The notes under the pieces are model-generated. The model was not told where the DNA came from and did not search any database. It saw only the letters and a list, made by a program, of their open reading frames with translations. Shown piece by piece: positions 1-5,999 of a stretch of 6,816 nucleotides of DNA. Numbering within the stretch: position 1 is the first letter of the stretch; each line of letters opens with the position of its first letter. The stretch comes from an uncultured bacterium (lineage in GTDB: Bacteria > Verrucomicrobiota > Kiritimatiellia > CAIKKV01 > CAITUY01): assembly GCA_903934155.1 (NCBI GenBank), contig CAIZMS010000389.1:1-6816 (forward strand). The letters run 5' to 3'. The translations under genes and the position numbers were made by a program.

Positions 1-1188
1 AAATCCCGGAGTCCCGCGCGCAATACGGCGCAGTTCCACCGCAGGCGACAACTTGATGCCGCGGGCATGAATCTGAAGAATCGCTTCGCGTCCCTCGAGA
101 GTGGGCAGATCGATCACAATCTGGCGGTCAAAACGGCCCGGCCGCTGCAGTGCCGGATCCAGCACATCGGGCCGGTTCGTCGCGGCAATAATGATGACGC
201 CCTCCTGGGTGTCAAACCCGTCCATCTCGACCAACAATGCGTTCAGGGTCTGTTCCCGCTCGTCGTGTCCGCCGCCGATGCCCGAGAATCGGCTGCGCCC
301 TACAGCATCAATTTCATCAATAAAGATGATGCACGGTGCGTTTTTCTTTCCCTGCTCAAACATGTCGCGAACACGCGAGGCACCAACGCCGACGAACATT
401 TCCACAAAATCCGAACCGCTAATGTTGAAGAATGGCACATCCGCCTCACCGGCGATGGCCTTGGCCATGAGCGTTTTTCCTGTGCCGGGAGGCCCCATGA
501 GCATAACGCCCTTGGGGATGCGTCCGCCAAGTTTCTGAAACCGCTTGGGATCCTTGAGGAAATCAATGATCTCCTGAACTTCCTCCTTGGCCTCCTCGAC
601 GCCGGCCACATCCTTGAAGGTCACCTTATTCTTGTCGCGATTCAGCATTTTTGCACGGCTTTTCCCGAAGCTCATGGCGCCCTGCCCCATTCCCTTCATC
701 TGGCGCGAGAACATGAACCAGAGCAGGCCAAGCAGGAGCAGAACCGGAAGGGCGCTGGAAACGATTTGCCAGAAATACGGGCTGTCGCGCCGGAACGCGA
801 ACTTGACGCCATGCTCGCGAAGCCATTTCGGCAAATCATCCGTCACCATCACATCCACTTTGAACTGTTTTGGTTTTCCCGTACGGGGATCAATCGTCTT
901 CAGGGAGCCCTGGATATATTGATTGCCCGAGATTTCAGAAACAATTTCGCACTCCGGAATCTCGCCCTTTTCCACGAGTTGAACGAAGTCGGGATTATAG
1001 GCCATCGGCGCCGCCACCTGCTGCTCCCCCTTATAGTACTGATACGCCAGAAGCATCAGGCTGAACACGGCAAACCACAGGAAGAGTCCTCTCGGCGAAA
1101 ATTTCGGCGGCGGGATTAAGTCTGGTTTTTTCTTAGGCTCCCCGGACAACGGTGTCGGCGGCGCCTTATTGATATTTGGTGATTCCAT
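1..1188 (-). CDS. ftsH: ATP-dependent zinc metalloprotease FtsH, N-terminal part (3' end outside window)
   Basis: This is the membrane-anchored AAA+ protease that unfolds and degrades membrane and short-lived cytosolic proteins as a hexamer. The 396 visible residues start at ATG 1188-1186 behind an AAAGGA ribosome binding site. Residues 1-33 are a Pro/Lys-rich cytoplasmic leader. The first membrane segment is at about 34-49, an extracytoplasmic region at about 50-140, and the second membrane segment at about 142-160. The AAA+ module follows: Walker A GPPGTGKT at 232-239, pore-loop FVG at 265-267, Walker B IIFIDEID at 287-294, and the second region of homology NRPDVLDPAL at 338-347 with the arginine-finger stretch GRFDRQ at 351-356. 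The frame stays open to base 1, ending in the typical ARGTPGF. The peptidase domain with its HEXXH zinc site must lie beyond the left edge. E. coli FtsH begins almost directly with its first membrane helix, so the 33-residue leader is an extension. The gene is divergent from mnmE. Confidence 0.97.
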   Translation of the reverse strand, partial: MESPNINKAPPTPLSGEPKKKPDLIPPPKFSPRGLFLWFAVFSLMLLAYQYYKGEQQVAAPMAYNPDFVQLVEKGEIPECEIVSEISGNQYIQGSLKTIDPRTGKPKQFKVDVMVTDDLPKWLREHGVKFAFRRDSPYFWQIVSSALPVLLLLGLLWFMFSRQMKGMGQGAMSFGKSRAKMLNRDKNKVTFKDVAGVEEAKEEVQEIIDFLKDPKRFQKLGGRIPKGVMLMGPPGTGKTLMAKAIAGEADVPFFNISGSDFVEMFVGVGASRVRDMFEQGKKNAPCIIFIDEIDAVGRSRFSGIGGGHDEREQTLNALLVEMDGFDTQEGVIIIAATNRPDVLDPALQRPGRFDRQIVIDLPTLEGREAILQIHARGIKLSPAVELRRIARGTPGF

Positions 1189-1193
1189 TATCG

Positions 1194-1199
1194 TCCTTT
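1194..1199 (-). promoter_or_regulatory. Ribosome binding site of ftsH
   Basis: On the minus strand AAAGGA lies 5 nt before the ATG at 1188-1186. It supports that ATG as the start. The protein before the first membrane helix has no internal Met that would compete with it. Confidence 0.7.
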
Positions 1200-1224
1200 T
1201 TTTCAACACTCAAACAAGGCGGTC

Positions 1225-1253
1225 ATTCTAGAGGATGATGCTCATTTTCGCAA
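1225..1253 (-). promoter_or_regulatory. Putative sigma70-type promoter of ftsH
   Basis: Read on the minus strand, TTGCGA (1253-1248, 4 of 6 matches to TTGACA) is followed after exactly 17 nt by TAGAAT (1230-1225, 5 of 6 matches to TATAAT). Transcription would start near 1218 and leave a leader of about 30 nt that contains the AAAGGA site. Spacing and position both fit. It is a pattern match only. No comparably good promoter was found for mnmE on the other strand of the same 129-bp intergenic region; TACTAT at 1255-1260 is a weak -10 candidate without a -35. Confidence 0.5.
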
Positions 1254-1317
1254 ATACTATGGGGGTGGCTCTGTTTTTAGTGGTGTAAGCGCCATCTTTT
1301 TGAATAATCAGACCCCC

Positions 1318-2688
1318 ATGACTGAATCAGGGATAGAAACCATTGCCGCGATTGCCACGGCACCGGGAGAAGGCGCCGTTGCGATTGTGAAGGTGTCAGG
1401 CCCCGAGAGTCTGGCTATCGCCGACCGGATTTTCCGGGGGAAGTCCCCCCTGCCCTCCTTGAGGCCCGGCGGTTCTTTTGTGCATGGACTCATTGAGGGG
1501 CAAGAGGGAGTGGCCGATGAGGTCATCCTCCTCATTTATCGGGCTCCACACAGTTATACAAGGGAAGACGCTATTGAGATCCAGGGCCACGGTGGGGCGG
1601 CCGCCGCCAAACGCATCCTAAGATCCGTTCTGGCGTCGGGAGCCCGGATGGCTGAACCCGGCGAGTTCACCAAACGGGCCTTTTTGAGCGGCCGGATTGA
1701 TCTCGTCCAAGCCGAGGCCGTACTCGACCTCATCCGGGCGCGAACGGATCGGGCGGCCCAATCCGCACTGGAACAATTGAGGGGAAGCTTAAGCGAAGCC
1801 TTCAATGCCCTTTATGACAAAATTCTGACCGCCTGCGGAGATATCGAGTCAACACTGGACTTCTCAGAGGACGAAATTCCTGCCACCCTGATCAATGATG
1901 TCACTGAAAAACTAAAGGACATCGGGGCGGAATTCAAAACCCTGCTTCAATCCTGGGACGAAGGACATATTCTCAGGGATGGCGCCAGTGTCGTCATCGC
2001 AGGACGACCGAATGTTGGAAAATCAACCCTTCTTAATGCCCTTTTAGGCAAAGAAAGAGCCATCGTCACCCCCATTGCAGGAACAACAAGGGACACAATA
2101 GAGGAACAATTAGCCATTGATGGCTATCCAGTCCGAATAATTGACACAGCTGGACTTCGCGAGTCCTCATGCCTGATTGAACAAGATGGCATCCGTCGGA
2201 CTAAGACTATGCTTACGCAATCAGACTTGACACTCTACATGATTGACGGATCGCTTCCCCATAATCAGAAGGACGACGTGATTCTCACAACACTTCAGAA
2301 ACACAAGACCATTGTTGTCGTAAATAAAATCGACATCCAAACAAACGATACTATAAAGACTCTTGCGTCCGACTGGTCAGTCCGATATATTAGTGCCTTT
2401 CGATCAGAAGGATTAGAGGGTCTCAAAAAATGCATCATGCAGCATTTGGGAATCCGAGAGGAAGTCCCCCATCAATCAACTATTTCCGAACGGCATCGAT
2501 ACCTTCTTGTTTCAGCACACAAGGATATTGTGGAATCGTCGAAAATCCTTGCTGATTCCAACGCGGATCCGGCATTGGCAGCCTCGCGGCTCAGAATGGC
2601 TCTTGAAACGCTGGGTTCGGTCACTGGCAGGATTTATCACGAAGAACTGCTTAACAATATCTTCAGCCGATTCTGCATTGGGAAGTAA
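1318..2688 (+). CDS. mnmE: tRNA modification GTPase MnmE (TrmE)
   Basis: MnmE is the GTPase that works with MnmG to install the aminomethyl-type group at C5 of the wobble uridine of certain tRNAs, using a folate-bound one-carbon unit. The 456 residues match the family length (E. coli about 454). The N-terminal tetrahydrofolate-binding domain covers about 1-120 and a helical domain flanks an inserted G domain. G-domain motifs are G1 GRPNVGKS at 229-236, G2 GTTRD at 255-259, G3 DTAGLRE at 276-282 and G4 NKID at 336-339. The protein ends in the diagnostic C-x-G-K (Cys453-Lys456), whose cysteine is the conserved one. ATG 1318 is chosen because the protein then aligns with the usual family start; a TTG at 1300 would add six residues. 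Neither start has a clear ribosome binding site. The stop overlaps the mnmG start by one base. Confidence 0.97.
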   Translation: MTESGIETIAAIATAPGEGAVAIVKVSGPESLAIADRIFRGKSPLPSLRPGGSFVHGLIEGQEGVADEVILLIYRAPHSYTREDAIEIQGHGGAAAAKRILRSVLASGARMAEPGEFTKRAFLSGRIDLVQAEAVLDLIRARTDRAAQSALEQLRGSLSEAFNALYDKILTACGDIESTLDFSEDEIPATLINDVTEKLKDIGAEFKTLLQSWDEGHILRDGASVVIAGRPNVGKSTLLNALLGKERAIVTPIAGTTRDTIEEQLAIDGYPVRIIDTAGLRESSCLIEQDGIRRTKTMLTQSDLTLYMIDGSLPHNQKDDVILTTLQKHKTIVVVNKIDIQTNDTIKTLASDWSVRYISAFRSEGLEGLKKCIMQHLGIREEVPHQSTISERHRYLLVSAHKDIVESSKILADSNADPALAASRLRMALETLGSVTGRIYHEELLNNIFSRFCIGK

Positions 2689-4703
2689 TGGATACCTATC
2701 AAGTTATTGTTATTGGAGCCGGCCATGCCGGGTGCGAGGCCGCTCTGGCCGCTTCCAGGATGGGCGCCAAAACAGCCCTGATAACCATGGATCGCACGGC
2801 CATCGCTAGAATGTCCTGCAATCCCTCAATTGGAGGGATTGCAAAATCTCACATTGTCTGCGAACTAGACGCCTTGGGCGGGGAGATGGGGAAAAACAGC
2901 GATTACACAGGAATTCAGTTTCGGACCCTGAACACAAAAAAAGGACCGGCGGTTCACGCCTTCCGAACCCAGTGCGATAAACACGCCTACGCAACACGGA
3001 TGCAACGGGTCATTGAAACGGCGCATCATCTTCAGATCGTCGAAGCACTCGTCGATCAACTCTGGATCGAGAACGGCGCAATACGGGGCGTTATTCTTTC
3101 CGACGCCTCTAAAATCGAAGGAAACTCCGTCATTTTGACTACAGGGACCTTCCTCCGGGGCATGATCCATATCGGAAAAAACGCTTTCCCTGGCGGCAGG
3201 AAGGGCGAGCCGGCCTCCCATCACCTCAGTCTTAACCTTGAAAAGCTTGGATTTAGGCTTGGACGACTCAAGACAGGCACTCCTCCGAGATTGCATAAAG
3301 ACAGCATCGACTGGAACAGAACACTCGAGCAACCTGGCGAGAGTCCTCCTCCATTCTTTTCCTATGAAATCAGCATGAACCGAAAAGTGTTCCACGTGGA
3401 ACATAAGGCAGAATATAGGAGTCAGAAGTCAGGAGTCAGAAGGGAGAATGTCTGTATTCCACCTTCTGACTCCTGTATTCTGCCTTCTGACTCCTCTCCA
3501 TTGTTCCACGTGGAACATTCCAGCTTGCGGCCATGGAAACCGGGATCTGATCAGCTTCCCTGCCACATTACCCACACAACGCCGGAAACGCACAAAATCA
3601 TTCGGGATAACCTTGATAAAAGCGCCCTGTACGGCGGGGCGATCACGGGAACAGGAGCGCGGTATTGTCCGTCTATCGAGGATAAAATCGTGAAGTTCGC
3701 GGACAAAGAGGAGCATCATATCTTTCTGGAGCCCGAAGGGAGGGTTTCGCCAGAAATTTACCCGAATGGAACATCCAACAGTCTCCCGGAGGATGTTCAG
3801 ACGGAGATGATCCATTCAATCCCGGGGCTGGAGAATGCTTTACTCACGAATCTTGCCTACGCTATTGAGTATGACTATTCGGATCCCACCCAATTGACCC
3901 ATACCCTGGAATCTAAGTTAGTTGAGCATCTTTATCTGGCTGGACAAATCAATGGCACCACGGGATATGAGGAAGCGGCGGGACAGGGCTTTGTGGCCGG
4001 AGTGAATGCTGTTAAAAAATTGCGGGGTGAAAAGCCTTTTGTGTTAGGCCGGGGCGAGGCCTACATTGGAGTCCTAATCGATGATCTTGTTACAAAAGGA
4101 ACCAATGAACCCTATCGAATGTTCACTTCACGGGCGGAGCACCGGCTTTTATTGCGTCAGGATAATTCCATCTTCAGAATGCTTCCGTTCGCAAAAACTA
4201 TTGGAATTATTCCGCAGCACGACATACATGATTTCGAGAGATTACAGACGGCTATACAGAAGGAAGTAAAGCGCCTTGAGACTACATTTCATCAAGGGCA
4301 GTCATTAGCACAACATCTTCGTAAAACGGAAGTTACATACAGCAAACTTCCTCTATCCGAAATAACGGACCGATTGGTCACTTCTAAGGTCGAAATTCTT
4401 GTGAAATATGCGGGTTATATTACGAGGGAGCAATCCCAAATTGAAAAGGCCAAACTTCTTGAAGATCAGCAAATTCCCGGGTGGATAAAGTATGACAGGC
4501 TGGAAACCCTTCGTTTTGAGTGTCGGGAAAAGCTGAAACATATTCGTCCGGAAACACTGGGACAAGCCTCTCGCATCTCCGGGGTAACCCCGGCAGACAT
4601 CTCGATTCTGGCCGTGATCATGAAAAGAGGGCAGGTGGGGAATCAGAAAATAGAACCCCGAGATCAGCATTCTGCCTTTCAGGATTTACCTGGATCGAGC
4701 TGA
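2688..4703 (+). CDS. mnmG: tRNA uridine-5-carboxymethylaminomethyl synthesis enzyme MnmG (GidA), with an in-frame insertion
   Basis: MnmG is the FAD- and NADH-dependent partner of MnmE in wobble-uridine (U34) modification. The 671 residues carry the dinucleotide-binding GAGHAG at 10-15, the CNPSIGG motif with conserved Cys44, the CPSIEDK motif with Cys327, the FAD-binding GQINGTTGYEEAA from 419, TKGTNEPYRMFTSRAE at 469-484, and the C-terminal tRNA/MnmE-binding region ending in GQASRISGVTPADISI. The two cysteines correspond to E. coli Cys47 and Cys277. They are 283 residues apart here against 230 in E. coli, so about 53 extra residues lie between them. The extra material is at about 228-282, between the FFSY and CHITHT segments, and is encoded by two parS-like palindromes and repeat DNA. 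It reads FHVEH twice and a tandem CIPPSDS/CILPSDS. All core motifs are intact, so the gene is probably functional. It begins within the mnmE stop (TAATG), which implies translational coupling. Confidence 0.97.
   Translation: MDTYQVIVIGAGHAGCEAALAASRMGAKTALITMDRTAIARMSCNPSIGGIAKSHIVCELDALGGEMGKNSDYTGIQFRTLNTKKGPAVHAFRTQCDKHAYATRMQRVIETAHHLQIVEALVDQLWIENGAIRGVILSDASKIEGNSVILTTGTFLRGMIHIGKNAFPGGRKGEPASHHLSLNLEKLGFRLGRLKTGTPPRLHKDSIDWNRTLEQPGESPPPFFSYEISMNRKVFHVEHKAEYRSQKSGVRRENVCIPPSDSCILPSDSSPLFHVEHSSLRPWKPGSDQLPCHITHTTPETHKIIRDNLDKSALYGGAITGTGARYCPSIEDKIVKFADKEEHHIFLEPEGRVSPEIYPNGTSNSLPEDVQTEMIHSIPGLENALLTNLAYAIEYDYSDPTQLTHTLESKLVEHLYLAGQINGTTGYEEAAGQGFVAGVNAVKKLRGEKPFVLGRGEAYIGVLIDDLVTKGTNEPYRMFTSRAEHRLLLRQDNSIFRMLPFAKTIGIIPQHDIHDFERLQTAIQKEVKRLETTFHQGQSLAQHLRKTEVTYSKLPLSEITDRLVTSKVEILVKYAGYITREQSQIEKAKLLEDQQIPGWIKYDRLETLRFECREKLKHIRPETLGQASRISGVTPADISILAVIMKRGQVGNQKIEPRDQHSAFQDLPGSS
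2817..2843. repeat. Perfect 11-bp inverted repeat (hairpin) inside mnmG
   Basis: Arms TGCAATCCCTC (2817-2827) and GAGGGATTGCA (2833-2843) are exact reverse complements around a 5-nt loop, AATTG. The DNA encodes the conserved CNPSIGGIA stretch with Cys44. An RNA hairpin of 11 pairs could form about 130 nt downstream of the mnmG start. The amino-acid motif partly constrains the bases, so function is uncertain. Confidence 0.6.
3388..3403. promoter_or_regulatory. parS: parS-like site 1 (ParB/Spo0J-binding centromere palindrome)
   Basis: TGTTCCACGTGGAACA is a perfect 16-bp palindrome. It differs from the B. subtilis-type parS TGTTTCACGTGAAACA only at the symmetric positions 5 and 12, where C/G is known from other bacteria such as Pseudomonas. 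It is read as the residues FHVEH (235-239) in MnmG. An identical copy lies 114 bp downstream. By chance one exact 16-mer would be expected far less than once per genome-sized window, so two copies strongly favour a real site. Binding by ParB is inferred; no parB lies in the window. Confidence 0.8.
3404..3501. repeat. Repeat cluster between the two parS-like sites, inside mnmG
   Basis: The 12-mer AGGAGTCAGAAG occurs four times: forward at 3417-3428 and 3431-3442, and inverted at 3463-3474 and 3484-3495. The inner pair extends to a perfect 13-bp stem (3431-3443 with 3462-3474) around an 18-nt loop. A longer inverted match of 23 bp with one mismatch joins 3406-3428 with 3463-3485. The right half is also a 21-bp tandem repeat (from 3453 and from 3474, two mismatches), giving the peptide repeat CIPPSDS/CILPSDS. 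The left half repeats with a 14-bp period. The arrangement looks like an inserted palindromic element kept in frame. Confidence 0.85.
3502..3517. promoter_or_regulatory. parS: parS-like site 2 (ParB/Spo0J-binding centromere palindrome)
   Basis: This is the same perfect palindrome, TGTTCCACGTGGAACA, as at 3388-3403. The 114-bp offset is 38 codons, so it is read in the same frame and again gives FHVEH (273-277). The midpoint between the two sites (3452.5) is also the exact centre of the 13-bp stem between them. The bases just outside the 16-mer do not extend the palindrome. Confidence 0.8.
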
Positions 4704-5038
4704 AGGCGGATCGAGAGGATCTTATCGCGCCCGAAAGTCACCTGTAACTTGGACAGCATGTCCTTCTGCACACGAAAAAGTTCGCTAAGCCAGGGGGAGC
4801 TGTCGACGAATATCGTCAGATTCTTGTTGACCAGACTTCCGGGGCGGGTATGGGTCGCGATAGCCTTCCCAATGGCCGCCTCCCACTTTTCCTCAAGGAT
4901 TCCCAGTTTGCACTGTTCATCCAATTTCACCGACTTCAGCATGGTGCCGATCAGTTTGCGGATGGGGATTCCGCCATCGGCCATGGAGCCGGGTTGCTGC
5001 TTGGATTGGCGGGGAGATTTAAAATAGGCCGCTGACAT
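4679..5038 (-). CDS. dciA: DciA-type / DUF721 family protein, probable replicative helicase loader
   Basis: The 119-residue protein matches the DUF721/DciA family, which in many bacteria lacking DnaC helps load the DnaB helicase at replication forks. The family pattern is visible: Trp52 in KWEAAIG, then GKAIATHTRPGSL at 57-69, the beta-strand-like LTIFVDSSPWLSEL around Trp83, and a final strand ILSIRL at about 107-112. This compact KH-like core fills about 46-112; the first 25 residues are a basic, Gln-rich leader. No membrane segment or signal peptide is seen. ATG 5038 is used; ATG at residue 19 is possible, and neither has a clear ribosome binding site. The last 25 bp overlap the 3' end of mnmG on the opposite strand. 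The tsf terminator lies upstream, so the gene likely has its own promoter. The family is fairly certain, the exact role inferred. Confidence 0.8.
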   Translation of the reverse strand: MSAAYFKSPRQSKQQPGSMADGGIPIRKLIGTMLKSVKLDEQCKLGILEEKWEAAIGKAIATHTRPGSLVNKNLTIFVDSSPWLSELFRVQKDMLSKLQVTFGRDKILSIRLQLDPGKS

Positions 5039-5044
5039 GGCTCT

Positions 5045-5074
5045 GATATACCGTCATTTACCCCGCCTTGTCGA
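5045..5074 (-). promoter_or_regulatory. Tentative promoter of the dciA-like gene
   Basis: On the minus strand TCGACA (5074-5069, 5 of 6 to TTGACA) is followed after 18 nt by TATATC (5050-5045, 4 of 6 to TATAAT). Transcription would start only a base or two before the ATG at 5038, so the message would be nearly leaderless. That would agree with the absence of a ribosome binding site, but the match is weak. Confidence 0.25.
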
Positions 5075-5090
5075 GCCAGCAGGCGCGATA

Positions 5091-5122
5091 AAATGAAAAC
5101 GGGCAGGGGAAACCCCTGCCCG
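5091..5122 (-). terminator. Intrinsic terminator of the rpsB-tsf operon
   Basis: Reading the minus strand, a perfect 10-bp GC-rich stem CGGGCAGGGG / CCCCTGCCCG (5122-5113 with 5109-5100) encloses a TTT loop and is followed by TTTTCATTTT. It begins 26 nt after the tsf stop codon. The other strand has no T-run after the stem, so it acts in one direction only. It separates tsf from the dciA-like gene. Confidence 0.9.
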
Positions 5123-5147
5123 CCTCATCGTCTCTCGGCTCCTGCGA

Positions 5148-5981
5148 TTACTCGCCAAGCTGCCAACGGACAAAACGACGGATGCTGAGCGTATCGCCCA
5201 CTTCCTTCCCTTTGGCCTCCAACAGCTTGGTCACCGAAAGATCCGGCTCTTTGACAAAGCCCTGATCCACCAGGCAAACCTGCTCGTAGAACTTGCGGAT
5301 TTTCCCATCCACAATCTTATCCACAATATTGGCCGGCTTGCCCGTCACCTGCTTGGCGTAGATTTCACGCTCCGCCGTCAGGACATCCGAGGGAACCTCA
5401 GTAGAAACCAAGTACCTTGGATTACACGCCGCAATATGAAGCGTGAGATCCTTTGACAGGGCCTGAACCACCGGGCTCGAGGCCGTGTCGCCCTTGCTGA
5501 ACCCAAGTTCCAGCATGACGCCCAGCTTGCCATTCAAATGGATGTAGGTTGCCACCAGACCTTCGCCCTGAACCGTGTACCGGATATTGCGCTTGGCAAC
5601 CAGATTTTCGCCGATTTCAGCCACTTTCGCGGCCATTTCAGCCTTGGTGACCTCGGTGATGGTATTATCCGCCATCCCGAGCGCCTTTTCCGCCATAGCC
5701 TTGACAAACTTCTGGAAGTTCTCGTTCTTTGCTACAAAATCGGTTTCGCTATTGATCTCGATCAGGGTTCCGACCGTGCCGTTGCCGGCGGCCGCGATCA
5801 ACCCCTGATTGGCCGTACGAGTCGCCTTCTTGGCGGCAATCGCCACGCCACGTTCGCGAAGAAGGCGGATGGCCACCTCTTTATCGCCGCCCGCTTCCAC
5901 CAGCGCGCGCTTGCATTCCATCATGCCGACATTGGTGGCTTCCCGTAATTCCTGAACCATTGCTGCTGTAATTTCAGCCAT
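5148..5981 (-). CDS. tsf: Translation elongation factor Ts
   Basis: EF-Ts is the cytosolic nucleotide-exchange factor that releases GDP from EF-Tu. The 277 residues are close to the E. coli length (283). The N-terminal UBA-like domain (about 1-50) shows LREATNVGMMECKRAL, and the EF-Tu-contacting signature TDFVAKN is at 80-86, where its Asp and Phe are expected. The core with two related subdomains follows, ending near the C-terminal helix region VGDTLSIRRFVRWQLGE. The start is ATG 5981-5979 because AGAGGAG lies 6 nt before it. The open frame also has a TTG at 5987, but that codon abuts the ribosome binding site and gives an implausible Met-Ile-Met start. The gene follows rpsB after 18 nt and is terminated by a strong hairpin, the classic rpsB-tsf operon. 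Confidence 0.98.
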   Translation of the reverse strand: MAEITAAMVQELREATNVGMMECKRALVEAGGDKEVAIRLLRERGVAIAAKKATRTANQGLIAAAGNGTVGTLIEINSETDFVAKNENFQKFVKAMAEKALGMADNTITEVTKAEMAAKVAEIGENLVAKRNIRYTVQGEGLVATYIHLNGKLGVMLELGFSKGDTASSPVVQALSKDLTLHIAACNPRYLVSTEVPSDVLTAEREIYAKQVTGKPANIVDKIVDGKIRKFYEQVCLVDQGFVKEPDLSVTKLLEAKGKEVGDTLSIRRFVRWQLGE

Positions 5982-5987
5982 AATCAA

Positions 5988-5994
5988 CTCCTCT
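5988..5994 (-). promoter_or_regulatory. Ribosome binding site of tsf (decides the start)
   Basis: AGAGGAG on the minus strand stands 6 nt before ATG 5981 in the short rpsB-tsf gap. It leaves no room for initiation at the upstream in-frame TTG (5987), so it fixes the shorter start. Confidence 0.85.
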
Positions 5995-5999
5995 TTGTC

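Noticed and set aside
67..1119. A 350-codon open frame on the plus strand
   Set aside because: It lies antisense to ftsH, whose minus-strand frame has all the AAA+ motifs. The plus-strand protein resembles no family and is Arg/His/Leu-rich, as complement frames of GC-rich genes are.
1300..1317. TTG at 1300 as the mnmE start
   Set aside because: It adds six residues before the region where MnmE proteins normally begin and has no ribosome binding site. ATG 1318 fits the family better, though it also lacks a clear site.
2865..3404. A 179-codon open frame on the minus strand starting MFHVEHF
   Set aside because: It is antisense to well-conserved mnmG. Its start codon and FHVEH come from the palindromic parS-like site, which reads the same on both strands.
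3404..3501. CRISPR-like array
   Set aside because: The repeats are short, partly inverted, separated by 2-9 bp rather than regular spacers, and translated as part of MnmG.
3429..3815. A 128-codon minus-strand frame spanning the repeat cluster
   Set aside because: It runs antisense to conserved MnmG segments, has no recognisable domain and contains the parS palindrome only by symmetry.
4579..4593. Hairpin CCGGGG-TAA-CCCCGG in mnmG
   Set aside because: It has only six pairs, sits in the conserved SGVTPAD codons and has no T-run, so it is neither a terminator nor clearly beyond chance.
2688..4703. mnmG as a pseudogene broken by a repeat insertion
   Set aside because: The frame is uninterrupted over 671 residues, the insertion keeps the frame, and all flavin, cysteine and C-terminal motifs are present on both sides of it.
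5982..5987. TTG at 5987 as the tsf start
   Set aside because: The AGAGGAG ribosome binding site directly abuts it, leaving no spacing. ATG 5981 lies at 6 nt and yields the family's usual N-terminus.
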